Shown: piece by piece, positions 1 to 11,330 of the stretch
Numbering within the stretch: the first letter of the stretch is position 1
How the letters are laid out: each line of letters begins with the position of its first letter
The notes under the pieces: model-generated
Seen by the model: only the letters and a program-made list of their open reading frames with translations
The model's database searches: none
Told to the model about the DNA's origin: nothing
Position numbers and translations under genes: made by a program
Assembly (NCBI GenBank): GCA_002751075.1
Contig: NAOQ01000058.1
Location: 26,711 to 90,710 of the forward strand
Reading direction: 5' to 3'
DNA from: Ichthyophonus hoferi
Taxonomy: Eukaryota > Opisthokonta > Ichthyosporea > Ichthyophonida > Ichthyophonidae
DNA length: 64,000 bases

Positions 1-2
1 CG

Positions 3-3
<1 letters not shown>

Positions 4-36
<33 letters not shown>
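4..36. repeat. (AT)n microsatellite
   Basis: Pure alternating TA tract at the left edge of the window. Similar TA tracts recur inside introns (for example 33294-33315, 48357-48392 and 63809-63838). Confidence 0.95.
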
Positions 37-38
<2 letters not shown>

Positions 39-182
39 ACACCGTACGGTTTAGTCTTAAACACATGCCTACTTATGCACAAACTTGATAATTAATTAGT
101 AAGACATTACAAGTGGTCAATATATCTATGAGTCTCTATTGGAAATAGGACCAGGGCTAGTATATGTTGTACTGAGTTCTAT

Positions 183-425
183 CTAGCTATTGTCGTCAGG
201 TAAACGACAGGCTAAAGCTCTAGCTAGCTGCTCTTGAACTTTCTTTTGTTGAATGATAGATATAGAAGCCTTTAGCTTTTTACCTGGCATGTATTGTATA
301 TGTAGTAACTGTAATCTAATTGTGACTGTGTATATGGTTAAGGTATTGTTACTATCAGAAGAAGCAACAGTTGTTTCCGTTCCTTTTATCCTTTCCTGAC
401 GGGTGTTAATTAAAGCTCTGTTCAT
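183..425 (-). CDS. hypothetical 80-residue reading frame, possible exon
   Basis: An open frame on the minus strand starting ATG at 425. The translation is not low-complexity and ends in a basic, helix-like stretch (KKVQEQLARALACRLPDDNS) before the stop, which looks more protein-like than the AT-rich chance frames nearby. I do not recognise a family, see no partner exon in the first kilobase, and cannot exclude a chance frame. It could be the last exon of a minus-strand gene or a small standalone gene. Confidence 0.2.
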   Translation of the reverse strand: MNRALINTRQERIKGTETTVASSDSNNTLTIYTVTIRLQLLHIQYMPGKKLKASISIIQQKKVQEQLARALACRLPDDNS

Positions 426-1325
426 TATTGTAAATGGAACGAATCATAAAGATCCTGATTGGCCAATATTAGTGTATCCTCATTTGAATGACTCTTCAAC
501 TAATTGCTTCGTTAATGTAAGTGCTCACATACTATGTATTGACAAAACAATTTACCTAGGTGAGAGCATTATGTAATTAACTAATATTGGACCGATCATT
601 TCATGATCCGCTTGTTATCAGAACTTCGGCCAAACTACGTATTCATTCGGAGTTAACAGTCTTGCAACATAATAAAATAAGCTGTGGAAGTGCACTGAAT
701 GCTTTGGTTCCAACAGGCCCATATAATTACTCTATGCTATTAGTTATATTAGAATTTATATATGAATGATACTACCAATAGAGAACTCTAACCTTGGGTA
801 TATCCGATTATATGCATAATAGTACATATATTCTTTTGGTGTTTGCACTTATCCTTTATTAAGAAAATTTACTGAATTCATTTCCTTCCTACTTCATAGG
901 TTAGCGATTCATATATACATATGTATATATATGTAGTGTGTCAATGTGCTGTTTGTCAATGTATATATTAAATATTGTCATACAGTAAATGCAGGGGCAT
1001 CTAATACCAATGACAGTTATTAAATTGCTTGCTACTATGTCAGCATTAGCATTGCCAACCTCCTTAGGATTCATACATATTGAAAACTGAGTATTACTTA
1101 TTGTTCAAACATAGGGGCTGGTTTATATTCAATGTTAGCAATTAATTGACAGTTTTATCCTGTATCTAATTGGTGATATAATCTTAGAGCCATATGTACA
1201 TTTATGAAACTTACCTCGCTCTGTGCCATCTTATTGGTTAACTTTTATCTATCCTTTAATTATTTGTAGTTAAGGCTCATTGGACGATTAGTGATGCAAT
1301 ACGTGCAAATAATTATTTGTATATG

Positions 1326-1730
1326 ATAAATTTTATCTCGGTATAATTAGATTAGGATATTGTTAATAAAAAGCTACGTTCTTGTAATATAAATGAATAA
1401 GCTGTAACAAAACAAATATTGAACACTTTGAGATTGTGATTTCTTTGCTCAGAAATTCTGGTCGTAACATATCAACATCCCAAACTTGAACTTCTTTGAT
1501 ATAAAGTCCTCATATGCTCTTTAAACGACCATATCAATCCTCCTAGCAGTGGCTAAACCCACCTTTTAGAACTGGCCCAACTAGACATTATAGGAGCATA
1601 TCAAAGCGGTAAGCTAGTAAAGATCTATATGTTGGATCTAAAGTTAATTGAAAAACCTGTTCTAAAAAATCCATGCCTGAGCTTCGAACCAATTGGTATC
1701 CTAATCTAATTATACCGAGATAAAATTTAT
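1326..1730. mobile_element. MITE-like element with perfect 34-bp terminal inverted repeats
   Basis: Positions 1326-1359 and 1697-1730 are exact reverse complements (34 of 34 bases, beginning ATAAATTTTATCTCGG). They enclose about 337 bp of AT-rich DNA with no coding frame. The total length of about 405 bp is typical of non-autonomous DNA transposons. I could not fix a target-site duplication, so the true ends may lie a few bases in or out. A partial match to the inner part of the repeat (AGTATAATTAGATTAG) occurs near 2357-2372, which hints at further degraded copies. Confidence 0.7.
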
Positions 1731-2112
1731 TAGAAACAATCTTGGATTGTCAATCGGGCGTTTATTTCCTTGGGTATTCTTCACTATCTAATCGTACTAA
1801 AGAAGGAAAGTGTTGGCACCTATGTAATACGTTCCAATGATTCCTTATTTATTTATTATCTGCTTTTAATCAAATAATGGAGATTGCCTATTAAAACTAC
1901 AGAGTAAAGATTTTGATCTTGATTATTTCCTGTATTATATTAGGTATGCAGTTTGATCTGAATTTAGTCTTACTTTATCATGCGTTTAGTATAGTATAAA
2001 TTAAGCACTGTGCGGTTGTGACGAGGCTTCTAGTTATGCTTACACTCTAATCCGCCACATGACATGCGTCATTGTCCTGACTTTTTCCCGTTTCTATAAA
2101 AAGTGCACCAGA

Positions 2113-2288
2113 GGCCAGAATTCAGCCTCTTATGATTGGGCTAATAATGGCGAGATTGATTATAGTGGGCTGATACTCGTATAAATTTAAATACATTTTT
2201 TAATAGTAGGCCAGGATTCAGCCTCTTATGAGTAGGAAAATATTGATGAGATTAATTTTAGTGGGCTGATGCACGTAACGTTTAAATA
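2113..2288 (+). repeat. 96-bp direct tandem duplication (two units)
   Basis: The unit starting GGCCAGAATTCAGCCTCTTA at 2113 recurs as GGCCAGGATTCAGCCTCTTA at 2209. Both units continue through a shared GTGGGCTGAT segment to a TTTAAATA end. The period is 96 bp with scattered substitutions, so the duplication is not recent. Confidence 0.8.
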
Positions 2289-2667
2289 TACAATTATTTG
2301 ATTGGAGGTATAGGCGCGTAAACTCGATTTGGCGGTACAATACTTGTATGTAGATAAGTATAATTAGATTAGTTTATTGATTGGGCTCCGGCTGAGTGAT
2401 GGGAAATAACTACAGATTCAATTAACTACTTTTCACTTTTTGCGACTTACTAACATCGACATAGCGCCACACCAGTTGATTAGTTACTTACTTACTTCTA
2501 AACCCCAATCTTTTATTTTATTGGTTAGATTTGTCAAGACTTTGAAATATGTGGGAGGTAGTAAATTTTGGGTCAAGACGATGGTGGGGAAAATATATAA
2601 CACTAACTAAGGTTACAAACAAGAACCAAAAAAATATAGTGAATATGTTTTACGCGCAAGTGTTAAT

Positions 2668-2890
2668 ATGACTAAGAAAAGGGTATCTCTGAAAAGTAAT
2701 ACTAAGTGCACTATTCCTTTAACACTACGTATCATCCATTGGTCATCGAAGACGGCAAAGAAGACAAGGGTAACCCGATCTTCAGATCTACAAGATTCGG
2801 ACCGACAGAAAGATTTCGTAGCAGTATCGACAAGAAAAGTTCCCGTTCCCCGAAATATCTTACCCAGCAAAGTCATCTTCAACTTCTAGC
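2668..2890 (+). other. weak candidate exon, SHIPPO-like fragment
   Basis: A plus-strand frame contains a segment FRSTRFGPTERF followed by SRSPKYLTQ, loosely resembling the sperm-tail PG-rich (SHIPPO) repeat layout F-G-x-x-x-R-F ... P-G-P-x-Y. A good donor-like sequence (GCG|GTGAGG) follows at 2890/2891. No second repeat and no other exon were found, and the usual PGP core is missing, so this may be chance. Confidence 0.15.
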
Positions 2891-2925
2891 GGTGAGGAGA
2901 ACTTATGCAAAATTGATGAGTAAAC

Positions 2926-4098
2926 CTACGACAAATGTGCTAAAGGCCGGCGTCTCAACTGTTTCACCAGCTTGTTTTTGATTGCCAACAATTTATGCCC
3001 TAGGTGTAGTATACGCGGACTATGTGTAAGTGGATCTATACTTGTCCTATTATAATTGAAATGTATGGCATTTCCAGGTTGGTTGGCTTGTGCAGCAACT
3101 CCAGCCTTAAGAAATATATTAATTACATCGTATTTCTCCCATACCCGACAACGACAAAGTAAACCACAATCGTATAATGAAGTCAGCGTCGTATTAGAAC
3201 TCTTTGCGCCAGTTGGTTCTAACAAGGACTTGGCTGCAATCAAAGTTTTTGCTTCCTGTTCGGAAGGTAGTGATATCTTTTTTTGATTATTAAAGCAATC
3301 TTCTAAAACCATTGCATACTTAATTGTTCTATTTGTGGGTACATAAAAATCCTCTGATAATTCATTTCTATTCGCAAAAGTATTTGTTTTAATATCAATA
3401 TCGCCTATTTTAAAATCACCTTCCAATAGTTCTTGATATTTTCCTTCCTTAGCTGCTGCTGTACGTAGCACCATAGCTACTAGTATTATTTTAGTATTGG
3501 GATAGTAGAAACTAAATATATTATGCCACAATAGCGCCCGATCAAGTGAAGTTTCTTCTTCCTCAGTGGAGTTGGGTACAGTAAAGCAAACTATTAAGGC
3601 GCTTGGGTCTCTTGATGGTGTGAAACATCTTGCTTGTCGATGTCTATTAGCAGAGGAATTTAAGTCATGTTTGCTTCCAATGAGAAGGCTAGGCTGACTT
3701 TTTTCTGTGTTGAAAGCTGTTTCCTTGGAAATACTTGGTTTGAGATTGTTTTTATATTCATTGTATTCATACGAAACAAGTGTAAATTTATTACCCGCTT
3801 GGACCTTCGTACTTATGACTGATAGTTTTCTTTTTCTTGGTTCTTTCGAATTATTTGAGGACTGTATGGAACAATCCTGTAAACCATCTATCCATTGACA
3901 CGTATAAAATAGGTGAGAACCGCTACTCCCAAGGGCCCCAATAGCACGTACCAATTCTTCACACCCATCGCCTGATAGCCATATATCTTGGATGGTACGC
4001 ATTTTTGTATGTTTTCTGAAGAATCCGTTTCGAGTTGTGTTTAAATTAAAAAAATTAAAAATTAAGTAACGTTGTCTTTCCCTATCATTTTCTTTCAT
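2926..4098 (-). CDS. intronless atypical Rho-like GTPase-fold protein, G motifs eroded
   Basis: A single uninterrupted frame of 390 codons, exceptional in this AT-rich window where other genes have exons of 40-400 bp. The second methionine (residue 33, codon at 4002) gives a start MRTIQDIWLSGDG that parallels the Rho/Cdc42 start MQTIKCVVVGDG. NKFTLVSYEYNEYKNNL (residues 103-119) lines up with the strand leading into DTAGQEDYDRL. PSALIVCFTVPNS (165-177) matches the Rho stretch VFLVCFSVVSP, and YYPNTKIILVAMVLR (198-212) matches the HCPNTPIILVGTKLDLR stretch. LYDCGLL to INIFLKAG (308-333) resembles the final strand and helix. The P-loop GK[ST], DTAGQ and TKLD motifs are all lost, and the C terminus is basic (KQLRRRPLAHLS) without a CaaX box. 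Extra segments at about 75-160 and 215-275 lengthen it beyond the ~190-residue family norm. I infer a non-nucleotide-binding pseudo-GTPase or a diverged retrocopy. The fold assignment rests on motif order only. Confidence 0.5.
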   Translation of the reverse strand: MKENDRERQRYLIFNFFNLNTTRNGFFRKHTKMRTIQDIWLSGDGCEELVRAIGALGSSGSHLFYTCQWIDGLQDCSIQSSNNSKEPRKRKLSVISTKVQAGNKFTLVSYEYNEYKNNLKPSISKETAFNTEKSQPSLLIGSKHDLNSSANRHRQARCFTPSRDPSALIVCFTVPNSTEEEETSLDRALLWHNIFSFYYPNTKIILVAMVLRTAAAKEGKYQELLEGDFKIGDIDIKTNTFANRNELSEDFYVPTNRTIKYAMVLEDCFNNQKKISLPSEQEAKTLIAAKSLLEPTGAKSSNTTLTSLYDCGLLCRCRVWEKYDVINIFLKAGVAAQANQPGNAIHFNYNRTSIDPLTHSPRILHLGHKLLAIKNKLVKQLRRRPLAHLS

Positions 4099-5865
4099 TT
4101 ATACTTATCAGCACTGTGGATTTACTGCCATATCTTAAGCCTAATATGGTGGCAGATCTACCGGCCAATCATATAAAAACCGTATCTCAAAATAACGGTT
4201 GTTGGATTCGGTCTACTACCTAATAATCAAGAATGGGATAGCAATATCCATAGGTTTTTAAATCTATTAAGTTATACTAAGGTTAAATTCAGCTCCTATT
4301 TTCATATTATTGAAGTCGTGTGCAATACATTGAAACTCTACATGTAGGCTAGTTAACCTGACTAAGCATATGCATTTGTTTTATCTAGCATCCCTTATCG
4401 TTTAGCTTCTATTGGCTGATAGTTGTAATAGAGTTGAAGATGCAGATTTGTTTTTCTATTAGCTCATATTAACTAATTTTGATACTCGGTTTTTTTCCAC
4501 AGTGAACTTTTGCAAATCAAAATCAATCAACGCCAATATTGCGTTATATATATATATATAAATATATAGAAAAAATTAAATTATGCTTAATTTTATGAAA
4601 TTTAAATTAGTGAAAATAGTGTTTCCCCTATGCTACACCTAATCTAAGCCGGCTGAATGACCCAAACGCTTTTAAGATCCTTACAAAATATGCTAAATTT
4701 ATCCAATAGGCAACAGAATATTAATTGAAGACAATTTTTAACTCGTGTCAATCTTTCCACATCTAGAATATGCTGTCAGTTTTTAACTTTCCATCGTTCA
4801 ATCTATATGATCAAGGAATCAGGAGCATAATATAACATTTAAGACAATGTTTTGATACACGGAATTCAAAATCTTGGCTTAGTAATCACTACAAGTATAA
4901 AAGAAAGCCAGTTGTGCTAGCATTCATTATAGTTCTATATACAGAGTTATGCAGGAAATATCATTAAACAATATTATTAGTCAACACCTATCAAAGCCTA
5001 AAATTATCGCTCCAAATTATCTAAACTACTCCAATTGATAACAAGTTACTAGACGTCCAGTAGGATCGTTGACTACAATATAGAGGTTGACAATATTCAA
5101 CTCACATACTAGGTATCACAGAGCTTATTATTAACTCGGTGGACCAATCAATAATAAGCATATTTTAATAAGCTCTCGCTATAACTGGGTCGGATTTTTT
5201 TTTTTTTTTTAATAAAAATCCCCTTGAAAGGAAAATCTCTTATTAGGTATTACACAAAAATTATTAATTGGCTGTATTTTAGGCACATTATACTTAAGAA
5301 TTTGTCAATATTGGTTGATAATCTTTGAGCTTTGAGTAGGCTCTATTTTGCCTACACTCGTACGACTTAGGACGCTGTCACATTTCGCTGGAGTTTTTCT
5401 GGTTGATTCAATTTGACCTGCGTCAAATAATATTGGGTAAAAAATTGTACGGAAAATTGCCTAGGATAGACTATATGTTACAATTAAAACGTGATCAATT
5501 AGTTGGTTGAAGATAACTGGGGATCATTTCTTTATCAGATGTTAGAGTTTTTCTTGTTTCTGGGTCAGTTGTTTTGAGTACCAACAGTTAGTGTATTTAT
5601 GATTGGATCTACGTATGTATGAGATCTCCAGGTTTCATTAAAATCTGTGGAAAGAGAAGCTCTATCTATGGGTGATTTTCATCTGTTTCAGAACAAAGAT
5701 TTGATCCGGATGAGCATATTCGAGTATTGTCACTTGGTTCTTTTGTGATAACTTCGCTTCGTACATAATCATGAAGATGCACACGGTTGGCACACGTGTA
5801 TTATGCTATGCTTAGTGAGATCCACCATTGGATTGGACGTCTCAGCAATTATTATTATATATGTA

Positions 5866-6197
5866 TGTAGTCTGAGAAAATAGTTAGTGCAATTTATTGG
5901 CGTTAACTGGTAATGCCAGATGACGATCAAAATGAAACCAGCCGATGGCAGAGGTCCCTTAACTATGTAATAGGCCCTTTCAGATCATACGTTTTCGGGT
6001 TCAGATAAAACATGCTGAGGCATCCTGATCAATACAACTCTTGCTGAATTGCTTACTAACAAAAATATGGGTTAGCATGTCTGTACTCCGTGTATACAAA
6101 AGGACACGTTAAAACTCTCCGTAATGCAGTATTCCTTCTTCTTCTAAACGAATATAGATTACAGGAACGCTCCTGTCTCTACTTATTATTTCCAACA
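5866..6197 (+). mobile_element. 332-bp dispersed repeat, copy 1 (possible solo LTR)
   Basis: Runs from TGTAGTCTGA to TTCCAACA. Copy 2 (6714-7045) and the inverted copy 3 (54672-55008) share its whole length. Shared landmarks are ACCAGCCGATGGCA, TGCTGAATTGCTT (copies 1 and 2) and a block CTGTACTCCGTGTATACAAA near a TATA-like sequence. TGT...ACA ends, a TATA-like site and uniform length would suit an old solo LTR, but no target-site duplication is visible and no coding part was found. A non-autonomous DNA element is an alternative. Confidence 0.6.
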
Positions 6198-6713
6198 CGG
6201 TAATAAAGAAAGCTTAATTGGTTCATCATAATCGCAACGCCTGATAATTCTATTAAGTCAACGATCCACGAGTGCCGAAAACACTTCACCCCAACCTTAC
6301 ATCCCTCTACTGACCTCTACGGGAGGAGATTTATTTTTTATTACATATACACACTGTCTTCAAATCTGCATTTGAACGATCAACATTTCTAGCTTCAAAG
6401 TGATACCAAGGTAATGCACAAAACGACTAGCAACACCCATAAATCTCAATCACCAGAGCCAAACTGAGTAAGAATATTTAACATAGTTTTGTCAGATGTG
6501 CACCACACTTCATTTAGTGAGACTGTGGCCCACTAAAGATAAGTAGTCACTATGTTAACATTCTTTTCATATGCCTTTTTTATATTTTTTATTCCTTGGG
6601 TGAAATAATCCATCTAGGCCAAGAGGAGTGTTAAAAAAGGGATATCTCACTAATTTAGGCATTGCTTTATACGACTATAATAATTCAATGCTATTAGACA
6701 TTATGATTACATA

Positions 6714-7045
6714 TGTAGTCTGGGGCAATAGTTGGTGCAATTTGCTGGTGTTAACTGGCAATCCCAGATGATCTGATCAAAATGGAACCAGCCGATGGCA
6801 CAGGTCCCGCAACTATGTAAATAATCCATTTTAGACCATATGTTTTGGGTCCAGATAACTAATGTTTAGACATCCTAACCAAGACAACTACTGCTGAATT
6901 GCTTCATAATAAAAATATGGCTTAGTATATCTATACTCCGCGTATATAAAGGGACACTAAAACTCCCCGTAATACAGTATTTCTTCTCCTTCTAAACAAA
7001 TATAAATTGCAGATACGCTCCTCTCTATATTTACTATTACCAATA
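6714..7045 (+). mobile_element. 332-bp dispersed repeat, copy 2
   Basis: Same family, length and orientation as the copy at 5866-6197, with a clear GTATATAAAGGGAC TATA-like box. The two copies are 516 bp apart and differ at something like one base in six by eye, so the insertions are old. The 516 bp between them has no coding frame. It shows no clear primer-binding site or polypurine tract that would prove a miniature LTR element. Confidence 0.6.
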
Positions 7046-10000
7046 CATGGTTATAACAATATATGCACTTCTGTTTATAAATCATAAATATGTACCTAGA
7101 GGAAAATCACGAATAGTTGCAAAACTTTCATTTATGTGTTATTGTGCATTTATTATTACTATATAGCCGTGATCTACTTATAAACCAAAATATTAACTAT
7201 TTAAGGACTGATTTTTGATAGGTTGCTAAAAAACAAACAAATCAACATAGTCAAGTGTGGCAACAATATAATCAAGAAAATACTTACCTTTGACGAGATT
7301 CTATTTCTAAGCATAATATATATTATTGTCACTTGCCCATATGGTAAATATAAATTGTAGAAAAACAAAATATGCTTATACTTGTGCAAAATGTCACAAG
7401 CTTATTGCTATCAACATCTGCCACTGTCAACCTGCTTGATTATACTCCATCTAAAGGTATTCTAACAATATACCTATTACCATAAATGTACTAATTACTT
7501 ATAATTCATAGCCCAAATTTTTCTCGTAGTAAAATTTCTAAGAAATAAATATGGATATTTTGACCGATGTCTTGTAGCCTAGTAAGTAACCTCTTCTTGC
7601 CTTATCTAAATAAGATTACTTATTCTGATAAATGGGAAATTGTACCATCCTTTACAGTACAAAGTGTTAAAACTGCAACAGTCCCGCAGATTATGCTTTT
7701 TCTGATCTTGTTAATCATATCTTATTTCTATTAATAATATCGCACTGCATACTATGTTCATCACTTCATTTAACATCCCATTAACGAATGTGCTATGTTA
7801 CTAGCAGCCTCTGGATCTTTATATCCGGGACACTCTAGATCTTACTAAGACCTTTCTCACTTCTCACTGTCTGAGATGACGTTATCTTTTTGTGTCACAA
7901 GGGACACCACTGCAGAAAAGAACCTAGTATCAATTAATTAAATAATTATAACTACAGCTACTTGGCTTGTGATGTATATCTAGTTATAATTGACATATTT
8001 TTTCATCTTCTTCAACTACAGCCAATAAAATTATACAAGGAGGTAGATAAACTAATGGAAAGTCAAAACACTCGGGTGACTAAGGCAAATTGGACAAAGC
8101 CTATGCATTATATCAATTGATATTAAGATCATTTTATTAATGAATTAGTCTAAAGGGTTACTTACTGCAAGCTATAGGAATTAGTTTAATTGTGAATCCT
8201 TATAAACAATTATACAATTCTAATACCATGTTATCCTTCTAAGGAGCCAATGAAATCGAAATTTAAGTATGGTAAAAAAGAAAGGAAAAAGATTATTATT
8301 TTCAATCATATTGCATCTGGGTATTCTGGCCTTAAACATTAACGAGTTTCTGTGTGATTAATGATAAACGTACATTTTGAGGATTATGACAGGACTGAGG
8401 TGTCAAATCTCAAGCAAAATTGTATTTGGAATCTTATAAAACCACTACTTGCCAAAAAAAAATTTGAAAACGTTTTTATTTGATAATCAGGTAATATTAG
8501 TAATTAGGAATAATATTATTGTATTATTGTGCACTTACAATAGTTTGAAGTTGGCTACCCTAACTTCCATCTGAGCAAACTTGTCCCAATTGAGTATAAT
8601 CACATGAATGCACAACTGCCCATGTACATACATACACTTTGTTGAAAATAAATGTACATCTTCGATCCTTTGTGACCTATATCTATTTAGAATTGAAAAA
8701 ATATTGAATCAAGGCATGTTTTAAAGTGTACTTATGTATACAGAATATATATATGCCTTAGTAATTGCTAATAATATAAATAATTATAGGTATATAAGCA
8801 AATATCTAAATTATAAAAATATTTCTTTTCTAACATTGTTTTCAAGACAATTATACGTAGACTTGCTAATGTTGACTTCTTATAGTCTAGGTACTTTCAA
8901 ATATTCTGAAGGTGAGGTACATGACTTAAAATTTAGATATAGATGATATTCACAGTAAAGAAGGGGAAAATGTTGAAAAATACAAATAAACGTTACAGGT
9001 GTTAAGAGGAAGGCGTTTCTTTCAATCAGTATAGTAATTATTCCACCTATGTTCAGGGTAACAGACGACTATTTCAAGCAGAGAACTTGGAATAGAAACT
9101 CTATAGCTTTTATTTAATATCATTACAAAATTGGGAATTCACAATGTCTCAGAGAGAACCTTTGCATACTTTCTAAATATGGCATTAGATATATATATAT
9201 AATACTACAGAACCCAATATTAATTAATTATATAATTATAACAATAGTTTCTTTGCATATGCTATATATATAGAGTTATGTTTGACAGAGGGATCAGAAG
9301 TATACCAAATATTATAGACCTGTTGAATATGCTAATAGTACAACCCAAGGATGTAATAATTGTAAGATTAAAGATTAAGTTTGTTCTATGTGACAAGTAA
9401 GATGTCTAGGTAAAAGACTTTTAGTAAGTAAACTACATCAAAAATTGATTAGAATAAAAATAAAGGGAAATAGAACATGTAAACCAGACATTGAGAACTG
9501 GCCGATAACATTTTAAAAGGAAAGCGACGAACGAAACAATTGCATTGAAGGGAGGGATTTTCCAATGCCATAATTTATTTATTTAAGTTTCTTATTATTT
9601 GTAACAACTTGATCTAATTTTTTGAAAATAAACCTAAGATCATATGATAGGTCGCATACTTAGGCCAGATAAGATTAGGAATATTGTGATTATAGAAAAA
9701 ATAACATACCAAACACTGGAAAAAACTGATGGAATGGTAATAAATAAATAATAGATACTAAATATAAATTTTAGGTATGTTGGGTAGTCTATATAATGAT
9801 CTAAGATGCTCGAAAGGCAGATGTGAAAATTATAATACTATCATAATAATGTAAATGAAGTCATATTGGATAAAATAATTATTAATACAGGCCAATCATG
9901 GCCAACTTTTATCAAGTTGATCGTAAGTAAATAATTGACGGATCCCAAAATATAAATATATAATAAGATATAAAGTTTTGTTTTGTTGGAAACCCATTGT

Positions 10001-10394
10001 TAGATTATTGTATTCTGTATTCCAATCTATTCTGTTTGTTTTTATATCAAACAGCTAAAAAAAAATTGCTTGAAAATTTTAATAATTTCTTAACTATTTT
10101 TTTTGCAAGTACAATCCACAGTATATTAAATTATATTTTGGCATTATATCACTAAGGCATGTATCTGATAAGCTCGCGACACACCGTAATCTTTACCCAT
10201 TTTCATTAATTATATTCATTGAATTCTATTGGTCCGTTTAACCATGCGATTTCATGCACACGTGGTCCGAAAATCCTTGAGCTCTGTAGTGCAAGTAGCA
10301 TAGTTTGATCTGCGGCAGATTTGTTTTGGGAGTGTTGTTGTTAGTTGGATTTATTGTATTTTTTGTCCTTTCATTCTAGGCTCTTTAGATAATC

Positions 10395-11330
10395 ATGACT
10401 GACTTTGTTCCCATTGCCCCTGCTGACACTGGAGCTGACATCAACATGTCTGCTCCTGTATGTGTATTTTTGTATATTAGGACTCACTTTTTTTTTTTTC
10501 TTCTTCTTTTTCGTAGGTTGTTAAGGTATAGAAGTGTAATAGTGGTGGTTATACTTCTTTCTTCCAGATGGTTTGAACAGGGTTTTATGATTTTGAAAAC
10601 CCTCTTTGTGTACTAATTAATGTTCCTTTTTTTTTATTTTTTTTTTTATCCTTTTTCTTTTCATGTTTACTAACATATTATGCACGTTTATTATGCACGT
10701 TTCACTACATACTATTTTAGTACGGACTCATACCTATGCAATGCAACAAGCACCTTTCTACTTGCTCTAACATACGTAGTCCATAAACATATTTCATGTC
10801 ACAAAATTTGATTCATTCATATTCATATATACTTAGGCAAGGGTTGGTTCATTGGCAATTGCTTACCAGAATAAAAATATAATTTACACGCTTTATCTTA
10901 CACCTTGAGTTCTCTAGGCCGCCCAATTCAAATTTTCTATACGAAACATAACCTACACTCAAGCACATCGGCCCATTCTTATTCATTCTGGTTTACTTTA
11001 CAGGCTCCCATGTACATGTACGCACCTCCCCAGCAAGTCATCCACTCCGCCACCCTCCCCCACTGCGTCTTCTTCCAGCGTGGTTTCTGCCGCAACGGCA
11101 TGGTGTGCCGTTTTGCCCACGTCCCTCCCACTCCTCAGCAGCTCGCTGCCATGGCCAGTGGCCAGGACATGTTCACTGCCCCCGACAACAGGGCCAACAC
11201 CCCTTGCCGTTACTTTATGGCTGGTAACTGCCGCTTCGGTGAGAAGTGTCATTACTCTCATGCCCAGACTGCCCCTACCCCTGTCACTTCTCAGCAGGCT
11301 CCTGCTCCCATCCCCACCTCCACTGCCTAA
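10395..11330 (+). CDS. small tandem CCCH zinc-finger protein
   Basis: Two exons: 10395-10457 (21 codons, donor CCT|GTATGT) and 11004-11330 (acceptor TTTACAG), giving 129 residues. Residues from about 46 carry two CCCH fingers of spacing C-X7-C-X5-C-X3-H: CVFFQRGFCRNGMVCRFAH and CRYFMAGNCRFGEKCHYSH, separated by a Gln/Ala-rich linker. The rest is Pro/Ala/Gln-rich and probably disordered. Such fingers usually bind RNA, and finger 2 resembles the CCCH fingers of makorins, but no RING domain follows. Codons end overwhelmingly in C (GCC, CCC, TGC, CAC), unlike every neighbour, making exon 2 a GC island. That fits strong codon selection in a highly expressed gene, or an unusual origin. The specific RNA target and orthologue are unknown. 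Confidence 0.85.

Larger units (their letters stand above)
4099..10394. other. 6.3-kb gene-poor AT-rich stretch with decayed repeats
   Basis: No convincing coding exon was found on either strand. Frames at 7201-7389 (-) and 8734-8946 (+) are low-complexity AT-rich translations. The stretch holds two direct copies of a 332-bp repeat (5866-6197 and 6714-7045), a T14 run at about 5196, and much AT-rich filler. Compared with the introns further right it has few ATTGG/CCAAT pentamers and no pentanucleotide arrays. Confidence 0.6.

Noticed and set aside
587-769. 60-residue plus-strand frame
   Set aside because: No motif, no plausible splice partner, and length is within chance for an open stretch.
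1680-1692. tRNA B-box-like GGTTCGAAGC on the minus strand
   Set aside because: No A box or cloverleaf could be built around it, and it abuts the inverted-repeat arm.
8734-8946. 70-residue plus-strand frame
   Set aside because: Its Tyr/Ile/Asn-rich translation is what AT-rich DNA gives by chance; no motif and no neighbouring exon.
10998-11261. 87-residue minus-strand frame over the CCCH exon
   Set aside because: Antisense shadow of the GC-rich zinc-finger exon.
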